From Akkermansia muciniphila (GTDB lineage: Bacteria; Verrucomicrobiota; Verrucomicrobiia; Verrucomicrobiales; Akkermansiaceae), in NCBI GenBank assembly GCA_945873305.1, contig CAMCCX010000018.1:1-41511 (forward strand): a DNA stretch of 41,511 bases, read 5' to 3'. The notes under the pieces are model-generated. The model had not been told where the DNA came from. It worked only from the letters and a program-made list of their open reading frames with translations, and searched no databases. The translations under genes were made by a program, and so were the position numbers. Positions 17,501 to 25,651 of this stretch are shown here, piece by piece. Numbering within the stretch: position 1 is the stretch's first letter; each line of letters starts with the position of its first letter.

Positions 17501-18943
17501 TCAAGATGCTCCCCGGCTGAACAGAACGGCGGGGATGGTTTCCAAGAGGATTTTCAAATCAAGCCACAGCGACCAGTTCTCGACGTATTCGTGATCCATC
17601 TCCATCCAGCGGTCGAAGGAGACGTTGTCACGCCCACTGACCTGCCAAATGCAGGTGACGCCCGGCTTGACCGACAGGCGCTTGCGGTAGAGCCACTCGT
17701 AGCGCGTCACTTCCTCCGGCAGGGGCGGACGAGGGCCCACAAGGCTCATTTCCCCGCACAGGACATTGAACAACTGGGGCAGCTCGTCGATGCTGGTCCT
17801 GCGGAGAAACCTGCCGATCCAAGTGGTGCGGGGGTCCTTCTCGATCTTGAACACCGGACCGTCCCTCTCGTTCAGATGCTGAAGCGCCGATTTGCGCTCC
17901 TCGGCGTCAACCACCATGGAGCGGAACTTGTAGAGCTTGAACTGGCGTTGATTCATCCCCACGCGGTTCTGCGCGAATAACACAGGCCCGGAACTTGTCA
18001 GCTTGATGAGCACGGTCACCAGAACCAGAAAAGGAAACAGAGCAACCAACGCGGCCAGTGAGACCGTCGCGTCGATCAACCGCTTTGCCAACAGCTGCAT
18101 CAGCAATTGCTCCCTGAACAAGGTCACGACATACTCATCCTCGAATTCCTCGATGTGCATGCTCTTTAACAAGGCTCCGTCCGCGATCTCCGGCATGAGA
18201 CGAACCACGATTCCCAAATCGCGGGCGTGTTGCACGATCATCGTGATGTCACTGAAGCGCGCATCCACGGGGAGGCAGACGACAATCTCGTCAACCCGCT
18301 CCGCAATCAGGATTTCCCGCAGGTTTCCGAGAAGACCGAGCACTTTCCATGTTCCGTGCTCCCGCGATTCCCATTCCGCCATAGCCTCTGGATTTTCAGC
18401 CACGAATCCATCAATCTTGTACCCGAGTTCCGGCCTCTCATCGATCTTGATAGCCGTTTGGAGGGCACGCTCGCTCGCCCCTATCACAAGCAGGTAGCGG
18501 TAATTGTAACCCGAACGCCTGAAACCTAGCAGCAACAGGCGCAGAAGCAGTCGGCTCACGACCCCGACAGCGGTGACCACCGCGAAAAAAATCAGAACAT
18601 TGAAGATGTTGAGGCTTTTGACCGAGAAGACGGTGCAGATGATCATCAACCAGAACGCGGCGGCTCCTGTTGCCTTCACCAGATTTTTCAACTGGGTATT
18701 GAGAGCGACCAGGCGGTCCGCCTTGTAGCGGATGAAGTAGTCGAAAATCCCGACCCATCCGACGGCAAGGATGAGCATGCCGATCGCGTCTTCAAGGTGG
18801 AAGGTCGCGTCGAGGAGGTGGCTCCCCCCCTGCATCACGATTTCAGGGCGGAAGAAGATGATGATTGCGGCCGTGGCGATCAGGACCAGCTGATCGAACA
18901 GCCGGAACATGTGGATCAACAACTTATGGCGAAGCCTGATCAT
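17501..18943 (-). CDS. Full-length polyprenyl glycosylphosphotransferase (WcaJ/WbaP-like)
   Basis: A 480-residue initiating sugar-phosphate transferase. The N-terminal half holds four or five membrane helices (about residues 10-125) and a Rossmann-like CoA-binding domain ('[18 protein letters not shown]', about 145-260). The C-terminal catalytic sugar-transferase domain (about 285-480) starts with the re-entrant hydrophobic helix '[28 protein letters not shown]'. It continues with '[13 protein letters not shown]', '[11 protein letters not shown]', '[26 protein letters not shown]' (with the DE dyad) and '[12 protein letters not shown]'. It transfers a sugar-1-phosphate onto undecaprenyl phosphate at the inner membrane. 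A second, shorter enzyme of the same family is encoded at 22898-23866. The gene lies between the co-polymerase and pssD. Confidence 0.92.
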   Translation of the reverse strand: MIRLRHKLLIHMFRLFDQLVLIATAAIIIFFRPEIVMQGGSHLLDATFHLEDAIGMLILAVGWVGIFDYFIRYKADRLVALNTQLKNLVKATGAAAFWLMIICTVFSVKSLNIFNVLIFFAVVTAVGVVSRLLLRLLLLGFRRSGYNYRYLLVIGASERALQTAIKIDERPELGYKIDGFVAENPEAMAEWESREHGTWKVLGLLGNLREILIAERVDEIVVCLPVDARFSDITMIVQHARDLGIVVRLMPEIADGALLKSMHIEEFEDEYVVTLFREQLLMQLLAKRLIDATVSLAALVALFPFLVLVTVLIKLTSSGPVLFAQNRVGMNQRQFKLYKFRSMVVDAEERKSALQHLNERDGPVFKIEKDPRTTWIGRFLRRTSIDELPQLFNVLCGEMSLVGPRPPLPEEVTRYEWLYRKRLSVKPGVTCIWQVSGRDNVSFDRWMEMDHEYVENWSLWLDLKILLETIPAVLFSRGAS

Positions 18944-19024
18944 GAATTGACGAAAGTTTCAGGGCGGCCATATCACGTGAAGTCCGCTCGCTTGGACCGT
19001 GCCCCTGCTTCAATTTACCTGACT

Positions 19025-21271
19025 TCATGTTCCTCCGATCACCCAGCCGGGGACATGCGCTCGCGTCTTGTTAAAAACACAAGACACATCCGCCCTTCCC
19101 TTGACCAGCTCGGAGTAACCCCACTTCAAGGCGTCGCGGCTGGTATTCTCGGCATCCAGAACCAAGATCACCTTATCCATCAGGCCCGCCATGGTGAGCG
19201 TGCGGCTGGTCTGGTCGACAGCCGGCATGTCAAAGATGATATAGTCAAATTCGCTGGCCTGCAGCTCGGGCATGAGCTCATAGAGGTGATGGGGCGTGAA
19301 TGTCGTCAATCCACTATCATCTCTCCGGGCCATGGCACTCGCGTAATAGAGCTTCTGCGGGCTTTTCCTGAAGTTGGAATGATTTGCCACATGCAAGGCC
19401 CCGTTGAGCGAATGCCGTGGCACTTCCCCCAGCAACGGGCTGTCTTCCGGGTGATATGAACTCAGGTCGACGAGCAAGACCTTCGCGCCCTTGATCTCCG
19501 AAAATGATTTCGCCAGTCCTGCGGCGATGGTCGAGGCGCCGGCACCTTCCGACAAGCCGGTAACAGCCACCAGCTTGGGCTTGTGGGTCACATTGTTGAT
19601 TTCAAAATTGAAAACGACGCGGTCGCGGATTGCTTCCGAATAGGGCAAAATGAAGTGATTCGCCTTTCTCACGCCACATGTGAAAGAGTCCTGGTTGATA
19701 GTAGCCGGAAGCTCCGGGTTCTCGCCCTGTGCGATCCGTGGCTTTCCGGACTCATGGGAAAGCATCAGCCCTCCACGGTTTTTCGCCCGGATGTATGGAA
19801 TCACCAGCAGAAGGGGCAACTGAAGGCGGGTCTGAATCTCGATGGGCCGTTTGATTCTTGGGTTGAAGAGCAGTTCGATCATGAATGCAAGGCCCACTCC
19901 AATCACCATTCCTCCGCCAGCCAGCCCGAGAATAATTTTTTGGACTTTCTTGTCATAGGTCCGGATCGGTTCGGTTGGCTGCTGGACTACCGTGATGTTC
20001 GGCATCCTCGAAGGGTCGAGCGTCTGATCGACTTTGGCGTTCTTCAAGTTCGCCTCAAGCGAGCGGTATTCGGCGTCTTCCATCTGTTTGCGGCGATCCA
20101 TCTCCTCGATTTGCGCGCCGATAGCGTATTGCCGGCCGAACTGCTCGGTGATTTCCTGAAGATGGGTATCGAACATTGCGATTTTCGCAGTGACAGACGC
20201 GAGGCGCGCCTTTTCCATGATCAGGTTCCATGCGGGATTATCGGCATTCTTCTCCAAGACCTCCGACTCTGCGGCGAGCCCAGGGTATCGAACAACCAAG
20301 TCCCGCCGCTTCCCGTCGTAGGTGCTGATTTGCCGCTGGTTGTTGGCTAGCAGCGGGTTCCCTGGCTTGAATTTGAGGTGCAGATCCATGTCCCGCTTTT
20401 GCAAGAACCCGAGCATTTCCATAACCGTCCGGTATTCGGTAATCACCTGTGCTGGCGGCGGGTCGCTCGTGTCCTTGGAGGATTCGCCCCCCTTTGGGAG
20501 CTCGTCCCCGTTGGCGAAGGTCTTTCCGAGTGATTCGATGCCCGCCTTGCGCTCGGCGAACTCGGCCTTGGCATTCATCAAGTCTTCCTGGGTCTTGGCC
20601 CGCTGGGACAGCAGGGCGCTGGTCGCGTCCGCCAATGACAAGATTCCCGAATCAGTTCTGAGCATGTTCAGCTGCTTCTCGGTTTCTTTCAAACGCTCAC
20701 GCACCTCCTCCGCCTGTTTCGCGACCAGATCAAACGCGGCGGCCGAGCGGTGAATCTCCAGGTGCTTTTCGAAATAGCGCTCGACGATTTCCCTCAGCAC
20801 TTTCTTTGATAGTTCCGGATCCGGGCTTCCATACACGACGCGAAGAACGTTGCCGCTCTGTCCGAGACCTACTTGCATGTCATCAATAATACTGCCTGCC
20901 GCATGCGACAGGGTGACCTTTCCCAAAAAATCAGGGACCACGACGTCGGCGCCGATTTTCCCGGCGACCTCCAAAGCGAGATCCTTGCTCGTGAGAATTT
21001 CGATTTCCGTATTGATGACGCTATCGCCGGCAATGATATTCGGGCGTGAGGAATCCTGGAAGGTGTCCTCCGACGCTCTTTCCAGCACATAGCGGACGAG
21101 CAGCTTGGCCTCGGATTGATAGATCGGAGGCCTGGTCAAATAGACGGCGGCGGCGGCACCGAGGCCCAGCAACGAGAGCAGGACAATCATCCATTTGTGT
21201 TTGAACACCACAAACAAGACATCCTGCACGCCGAACGCCTCCGCGGAGGCCTGTGGTTGGGATTTTTGCAT
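19025..21271 (-). CDS. Wzz/Wzc-like polysaccharide co-polymerase with degenerate kinase domain
   Basis: A 748-residue protein built like a GumC/ExoP/Wzc protein. The first membrane helix is near residues 28-48, with the 'RPPIYQSEAKLLV' Wzz motif after it. A long periplasmic part with coiled coils (about 180-240 and 330-425) leads to a second helix (about 445-470, 'ILGLAGGGMVIGVGLAFMIE') and a cytoplasmic ParA/BY-kinase-like domain from about 550. The Walker A loop reads GLSEGAGAST, where the invariant Lys of GEGK[ST]T is Ala. Walker A' reads 'VLLVDLSS' without the second Asp, and Walker B is 'YIIFDMPA'. There is no C-terminal tyrosine cluster. It should control chain length together with Wzy, but autokinase activity is doubtful. 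'Tyrosine autokinase' would be a misleading name. Confidence 0.88.
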   Translation of the reverse strand: MQKSQPQASAEAFGVQDVLFVVFKHKWMIVLLSLLGLGAAAAVYLTRPPIYQSEAKLLVRYVLERASEDTFQDSSRPNIIAGDSVINTEIEILTSKDLALEVAGKIGADVVVPDFLGKVTLSHAAGSIIDDMQVGLGQSGNVLRVVYGSPDPELSKKVLREIVERYFEKHLEIHRSAAAFDLVAKQAEEVRERLKETEKQLNMLRTDSGILSLADATSALLSQRAKTQEDLMNAKAEFAERKAGIESLGKTFANGDELPKGGESSKDTSDPPPAQVITEYRTVMEMLGFLQKRDMDLHLKFKPGNPLLANNQRQISTYDGKRRDLVVRYPGLAAESEVLEKNADNPAWNLIMEKARLASVTAKIAMFDTHLQEITEQFGRQYAIGAQIEEMDRRKQMEDAEYRSLEANLKNAKVDQTLDPSRMPNITVVQQPTEPIRTYDKKVQKIILGLAGGGMVIGVGLAFMIELLFNPRIKRPIEIQTRLQLPLLLVIPYIRAKNRGGLMLSHESGKPRIAQGENPELPATINQDSFTCGVRKANHFILPYSEAIRDRVVFNFEINNVTHKPKLVAVTGLSEGAGASTIAAGLAKSFSEIKGAKVLLVDLSSYHPEDSPLLGEVPRHSLNGALHVANHSNFRKSPQKLYYASAMARRDDSGLTTFTPHHLYELMPELQASEFDYIIFDMPAVDQTSRTLTMAGLMDKVILVLDAENTSRDALKWGYSELVKGRADVSCVFNKTRAHVPGWVIGGT

Positions 21272-21292
21272 GGATTCGGGGGAACCGGGGGT

Positions 21293-22420
21293 TCAGGCGA
21301 TCCCCGCAGCTAGGGAGCAGGTGACGGACTCCGTCACGGCGGCCGTGACAAAAGCGATTTGATCCGGGGTCAGCTCCGGAAACATCGGCAGGGAAACCAA
21401 TTCGTCCGCGCTTTGTTCGGCTACCGGGAAATCGCCTCGCCGGTATCCGAGGTGACGATATGCCGGCTGGAGGTGGACAGGAGCCGGATAGTGAAGACCG
21501 CATTCGATTTGCCTCGCCCCGAGCGTGGCGATCAAGTGCCGCCTGTCACGGGCCCTCAATGCATATAGATGGAAAACGTGACTTCTATCATTCACTACGG
21601 CCGGCAGGACAAGTCCGGGAAGATCCGCCAGAGCCCGGTTGTAGCGCAGCGCGTGGTCCCGGCGCAGCCTGTTTTCGCGATCAAGATGTCGCAGCTTGAT
21701 GCGAAGCACCGCCGCTTGAATGCCATCCATCCGGCTGTTCCACCCCACCAGGGAGTGGACGTTCTTGCGAGACTGCCCGTGATTGGCGAGCATGCGGATC
21801 TGGTTCGCGAGCTCGTCATTTCCCGTGACGACGGCACCTGCCTCGCCGAACGCGCCCAGGTTTTTCCCGGGGTAGAAGCTAAAGCACCCGGCATCGCCGA
21901 TCAATCCGGCTTTGCGCCCCTTATATTCCGCGCCGTGGGCCTGGGCGGCGTCTTCGATCACCCGCAAACAGTGCTTGCGAGCGAATTCAAGAATCGGATC
22001 CATGTCGGCGGGCTGGCCGAACAGATGAACCGGAATAATCGCCTTGGTGTTGCGAGTCCGCACGCTCTCGAGAGCCGCCGGATTGATCGTGTAAGTCCGC
22101 GCGTCAATATCGGCGAAAACCGGCGTGGCGCCTGCCAGGCAAATAGCCTCTACGGTGGCGGCGAAGGTAAGCGGCACGGTGATCACTTCGTCGCCGGGAC
22201 CGATTCCCAGCGCCAGCAAGGTCAGCCACAAAGCCTCCGTGCCGCTACCCACGCCAATCGCGTGCCGCGTGCCGCAGTAGGCGGCGAATTCGTTTTCAAA
22301 CCGCTCGACGAACGGCCCTCCGGAAAAGGCCCCGGAATCGATGATCTCCCCGATGGCCTGCATGTATTCCTCCCGCAGAGGAGCGGTGCGTGCTTTCATG
22401 TCGAGAAAGGGAACCATCAT
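21293..22420 (-). CDS. Nucleotide-sugar 3-aminotransferase (WbpE/WlbC/FdtB-like)
   Basis: A 375-residue DegT/DnrJ/EryC1/StrS PLP enzyme. Motifs in order are 'VPFLDMKA', 'GVGSGTEALWLTLLALGIGPGDEV', 'PLTFAATVEAI', 'IPVHLFGQPADMD', 'VIEDAAQAHGAEYKG' (PLP-binding Asp157) and 'GCFSFYPGKNLGAFGEAG' (Schiff-base Lys186). The late 'CGLHYPAPVHLQPAY' block is characteristic of the branch that aminates C3 of 3-keto sugars (WbpE, WlbC, QdtB/FdtB). The gene overlaps the following-in-transcription acetyltransferase partner (ATGA at 22417-22420; that gene is upstream), a pairing typical of 3-acetamido-sugar pathways. No dehydrogenase (WbpB/WlbA) or keto-isomerase (QdtA/FdtA) is in the window, so the precise sugar remains open. 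Confidence 0.86.
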   Translation of the reverse strand: MMVPFLDMKARTAPLREEYMQAIGEIIDSGAFSGGPFVERFENEFAAYCGTRHAIGVGSGTEALWLTLLALGIGPGDEVITVPLTFAATVEAICLAGATPVFADIDARTYTINPAALESVRTRNTKAIIPVHLFGQPADMDPILEFARKHCLRVIEDAAQAHGAEYKGRKAGLIGDAGCFSFYPGKNLGAFGEAGAVVTGNDELANQIRMLANHGQSRKNVHSLVGWNSRMDGIQAAVLRIKLRHLDRENRLRRDHALRYNRALADLPGLVLPAVVNDRSHVFHLYALRARDRRHLIATLGARQIECGLHYPAPVHLQPAYRHLGYRRGDFPVAEQSADELVSLPMFPELTPDQIAFVTAAVTESVTCSLAAGIA

Positions 22421-22917
22421 GGATTTTCCGGGTTCGGCGGCGGAATGGGGCGGGCGGGATTTCCCACGACGGTCATGCCCGCAGGGACGTCGCGGGTGAC
22501 TACGCTGCCCGCACCGACCATCGCGTTTTCACCGATGACAAGTCCGCCCAGGATGGTGGCGCCGGAGCCGATCGACGCGCCATTTTTCACCAGTGTCGGC
22601 TGACATTCCCAACCTGAATCAGATAAAGGCGCGCCGTCCTCCGCCACGGCGCGGGGCCGGCGGTCGTTGGCAAACATCACGCCGTGGCCAACGAAAACGC
22701 CGTCCCCGATGGTCACCCCTTCACAAATAAAGGTGTGGCTCGAAATCTTGCACCGCGCGCCAACTTTCGCGCCTTTTTGAATTTCGACGAAGCAGCCGAT
22801 CCTTGTTTCATCGCCGATCTCGCAACCATACAGGTTCACAAGGCCAAAGAGCCTGACTCCCTCACCAAGCCTGACGTCTGACGCCACCCGGAGACCCTCA
22901 TGATTGCCCTCGATCAT
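22417..22917 (-). CDS. Nucleotide-sugar N-acetyltransferase (WbpD/WlbB/QdtC-like)
   Basis: A 166-residue left-handed beta-helix acetyltransferase. Hexapeptide turns run from about residue 15 to 150, with 'NLYGCEIGDETRIGCFVEIQ', 'ISSHTFICEGVTIGDGVFVGHGV' (containing the catalytic-type His and Asn in '..VMFANDRRPRA'), 'ASIGSGATILGGLVIGENAMV', 'GAGSVVTRDVPAGMTVVGNPAR'. The 'HGVMFANDRRPRA' block is typical of the WbpD/WlbB/QdtC group, which N-acetylates a 3-amino (or 2-acetamido-3-amino) nucleotide sugar. Its ATGA overlap with the aminotransferase gene supports a two-step conversion of a 3-keto sugar to a 3-acetamido sugar. Its own start overlaps the end of the phosphoglycosyltransferase gene by 20 bp. 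Confidence 0.87.
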   Translation of the reverse strand: MIEGNHEGLRVASDVRLGEGVRLFGLVNLYGCEIGDETRIGCFVEIQKGAKVGARCKISSHTFICEGVTIGDGVFVGHGVMFANDRRPRAVAEDGAPLSDSGWECQPTLVKNGASIGSGATILGGLVIGENAMVGAGSVVTRDVPAGMTVVGNPARPIPPPNPENP

Positions 22918-23866
22918 ATTTTGACTTGTGACCCCGGCCTGGATCTACCACCCATGCCGCGACTGCATGAAATGTCCGTGCCACCGAGGGAATTTCATCT
23001 AATCTGGCCGGGCCGTTGGGGAACGCCGCCTGCCGTGGGTTGCCTGCGGACGGCTCAAACCTCGCGCGTTGACTGCGAGCCTTCTTCTGCTGGGAAGCCT
23101 GGCACATCTGGAGCAGCAAAGCGGACGGAGTCCTCATCATGATGCCGATGTCCAAGGCAGGCGAAGCATGATTTGCATAATACACGTCCATGAGGTTCAT
23201 TTCGCGGAATGTCGTCTGGTTCTTGCCATTTACCTGCCAAATGCCAGTAAGACCGGGAAGCACCATGAACCTTGCCCTCTGTTTCGCGGAAAAAAACCGA
23301 TATTCTTCAGGTAGGCAGGGCCGCGGCCCCACCAAGCTCATTTCACCCCGGAGCACATTCAGGAGTTGCGGCAACTCATCAAGACCCGCAGACCTCAGGA
23401 GGCAACCGCCGGGGATCACCCTGGAGTCACAAAGAAGATCCAGCTTGATCATCGGGCTGTTGGAAGTGACCAGGTTCCTGAGATATGCTTCATGCAGACT
23501 CGTTCCGCAGTTCACCCTCATACTGCGGAACTTATATAGGACGAACCGCTTTCCATCCTGCCCGATCCGTTCTTGGCGGAACAAGGCGGGCCCGCGTGAG
23601 ACCAGCCGGATCCATAGCACGATCACGCCCATCAAAGGCATCACGATTGGCAGGCTGAGCAGGATGCAAGAGAGGTCCAGAACCCGTTTCCAACCCAGAA
23701 TTGGCAGCGAGTTCAACCGTGAGGATGCTAATTCCCCCGCCATCGCAGAAGTGGCTTCGTGTGCAGTGGTCATGAGGGTGGTGGGCGGGGGCTGGGGGTA
23801 TAGGCGCAACTGCGGGTATTGATATGATCCTCGTTGAATGTTCCGGATCCCCATGTCGGATTTCAT
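22898..23866 (-). CDS. Short phosphoglycosyltransferase (sugar transferase, monotopic core)
   Basis: A 322-residue initiating transferase that contains only the monotopic catalytic core. A single re-entrant hydrophobic helix ('VLDLSCILLSLPIVMPLMGVIVLWI', about 62-86) is followed by 'GPALFRQERIGQDGKRFVLYKFRSM', '[27 protein letters not shown]' (DE catalytic dyad) and 'PGLTGIWQVNGKN'. About 70 hydrophilic residues after the core have no recognised domain. The first 50 residues are poorly conserved, so the true start could be the ATG before TTAHEA. It is the first cytoplasmic gene of the cluster in transcription order, with a candidate promoter upstream. Having this and the full-length enzyme at 17501 in one locus is unusual. 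Confidence 0.88.
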   Translation of the reverse strand: MKSDMGIRNIQRGSYQYPQLRLYPQPPPTTLMTTAHEATSAMAGELASSRLNSLPILGWKRVLDLSCILLSLPIVMPLMGVIVLWIRLVSRGPALFRQERIGQDGKRFVLYKFRSMRVNCGTSLHEAYLRNLVTSNSPMIKLDLLCDSRVIPGGCLLRSAGLDELPQLLNVLRGEMSLVGPRPCLPEEYRFFSAKQRARFMVLPGLTGIWQVNGKNQTTFREMNLMDVYYANHASPALDIGIMMRTPSALLLQMCQASQQKKARSQRARFEPSAGNPRQAAFPNGPARLDEIPSVARTFHAVAAWVVDPGRGHKSKYDRGQS

Positions 23867-24252
23867 GGTGATAATCCATCGTTTTGGGTAGATACGCTAC
23901 CGCCCGTGGTCGATAAAACGCTTATATCACTAAAATCAATTTTGAAAGAGTCAGTCAAGATACAAATGGCAGCTTCATGTTATTCGCGATATTTGCCCGC
24001 AAGAATTGTTCACCTATAAGTGACAGGCGGTGGAACCGCTTCTATTTTGGCGAGTTTGGCCGGAGAGGTGGATTAGAAGCGCGAGGGCCGAGAAGGGATT
24101 GGGGCGGCCAAACGACCCTCAACAAAATACGGAGTTCCTGAGTAAATTCCATCCCCGACGTGAAATAACAGGGGGGAAAGTGCTCAACTGAACCGGTTTC
24201 GATGGTCGGCGGGGATTGACTCGGCAAGATCTGGCAGATGACAGGAATCCGC
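23867..24252. other. 386-bp intergenic region upstream of the glycosyl cluster
   Basis: No credible gene lies here; open frames are short and have poor codon use. The right half is the 3' flank of the beta-barrel gene and shows no hairpin followed by a T-tract, so transcription from that gene may read through. The AT-rich left half (about 23880-24000) contains the candidate promoter at 23929-23958. A short inverted repeat (GCGGT/ACCGC, near 24028-24045) has only 5-bp arms and is not convincing as a terminator. Confidence 0.5.
23929..23958 (-). promoter_or_regulatory. Candidate sigma70-type promoter for the polysaccharide cluster
   Basis: On the minus strand, TTGACT (23953-23958, five of six to the -35 consensus) is followed after 18 bases by TTTAGT (23929-23934, four of six to the -10 consensus). 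It lies about 65 bp before the first ATG at 23866 in AT-rich sequence. The same TTGACT with an 18-bp spacer precedes the beta-barrel gene. Start-site data would be needed to confirm it. Confidence 0.35.
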
Positions 24253-25503
24253 TCAGAACTGGATCCCAAGACCGATCGACACTTGAACCTGAGACCAGTC
24301 CTCCTGTCCGTCGTTAACCAGATAGGAGATTTTGGACTGGAAGTCCAAGCGATCCAGAAGGAATTTTCGGTTATATAATATGAACGCGCCCATGCTATTG
24401 TCATCTTCGAGCACGGTCGAAGCCGTTCCGACCTGCTCATAGTTGGCGAAGTTGAAATCCAGCCCCAGGCCGACGGATCCCTGGAGTAGTTTGCGGCTCA
24501 GAGCTGTCGATATCATGAGATTATTGATCACGTAGTCCACATCCGCCGGCGATGGCAAGGTGATGTAGCGGATGGATCCACTCCATGCGAGCTTCTCGCT
24601 GATTGCATAGGTGGCGGCCAGGCTGCCGGTGAGCCCTACCGAGCCATCTCCCTCATCCCGGGAGTTGGTCGCGTATTCCACGCCGAGCGAGGCAGCGAAT
24701 TGAATCTTTTCACGCAGCTTGTATTGAGTCTGCATCAATAACTCCCATGCTTCACGAGTGCCCGTGTTGTCTGACTTCGCTGTGGCATAGCGGATGGCCG
24801 GACCCAGGCTGAAGCGTTCCGTGGCAGACCAATATCCTCCGACGTAGCCCGTGTAGATTTCCGAGCCCTCGATGGAATCGTCATCATAGTCCGACATCGC
24901 GGCCGTCAAGCTCGCGGACAGGGACGTTCTAGGAGCGATCTGGTAGGAACCCTCGATGCCGGCGCTGAAGAGCGATTCGTTGACGAACTCTCCGATGATC
25001 CGGTCGGCTCCGGAATTCTGGGCATAATTCAGATGGGCTGATATCAGCGACTTGGCGCCCTGGATTTTTATCGACACGTCGCCGGACTGATCGACTCCGT
25101 TGTAGTCCGTGTTTTCCATATAGGTCTTGAAGACCGGTCGATAGTTGGCGGTTATGGAAACCTCAGCTCCTCCTTCGGGGTCGGTCCCATAGCTGATCCA
25201 TGGCAGAAAATTGATACCGAGCTCGCTATCAGGGTCGTCTTCCTCGAGGAAAAAATTCGAGTCGTAAATGGCGTCCATCCCGAGCCCGTAGTAAACCCCA
25301 CCTTTGAAACCGGGTCCCGTAGTTGTCTCGAATACCTGCCCGACGGGTGAAAGCGCATTAATCCCCACGGTCTCCGAGTCTGCAATCCGGCTGGCGAAGC
25401 TCGCCGCTTGCGCCGGACACCATGCTAGCGACCACGCGATGAGAGTCGCGATCACCCATGTGCTCGCTGTCTTGTTATCATCAAACCGGAGGGGATTGGA
25501 CAT
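24253..25503 (-). CDS. Outer-membrane beta-barrel protein
   Basis: A 416-residue predicted outer-membrane protein. Residues 1-34 form a signal peptide ending in 'AQAA'. After a short periplasmic-like segment, alternating amphipathic strands run to the end with aromatic girdle residues. The last residues are 'VSIGLGIQF', with the C-terminal Phe recognised by the BAM machinery. It resembles the BBP2/EpsL-type barrels found beside exopolysaccharide loci in Verrucomicrobiota and Proteobacteria. It may be the outer-membrane partner for glycan export, because no Wza-type OPX protein is visible. Acidic runs such as 'EEDDPDSE' and 'DYDDDS' fall in predicted loops. A promoter and an AGGAA ribosome-binding-like sequence precede it. 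Confidence 0.8.
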   Translation of the reverse strand: MSNPLRFDDNKTASTWVIATLIAWSLAWCPAQAASFASRIADSETVGINALSPVGQVFETTTGPGFKGGVYYGLGMDAIYDSNFFLEEDDPDSELGINFLPWISYGTDPEGGAEVSITANYRPVFKTYMENTDYNGVDQSGDVSIKIQGAKSLISAHLNYAQNSGADRIIGEFVNESLFSAGIEGSYQIAPRTSLSASLTAAMSDYDDDSIEGSEIYTGYVGGYWSATERFSLGPAIRYATAKSDNTGTREAWELLMQTQYKLREKIQFAASLGVEYATNSRDEGDGSVGLTGSLAATYAISEKLAWSGSIRYITLPSPADVDYVINNLMISTALSRKLLQGSVGLGLDFNFANYEQVGTASTVLEDDNSMGAFILYNRKFLLDRLDFQSKISYLVNDGQEDWSQVQVSIGLGIQF

Positions 25504-25529
25504 GGACGTGTTCCTGATAAAACAACGTT

Positions 25530-25559
25530 ATCATTAAGACATCGCCTGTTTGGAGTCAA
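25530..25559 (-). promoter_or_regulatory. Candidate sigma70-type promoter of the beta-barrel gene
   Basis: Minus-strand TTGACT (25554-25559) and AATGAT (25530-25535, four of six to the -10 consensus) are separated by 18 bases, and lie about 27 bp before the ATG at 25503. The leader contains AGGAA at a suitable distance from the start. The arrangement matches the candidate upstream of the glycosyl cluster. Confidence 0.42.
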
Positions 25560-25651
25560 CATCATTAGCGTCTGCGGGCGCGTTCCGCAAGCGTGCCTGG
25601 CTCCACCTAACCAAATCGGGCCGCGCCGGCGGGCGCTCCGCGGCGGCGCGT

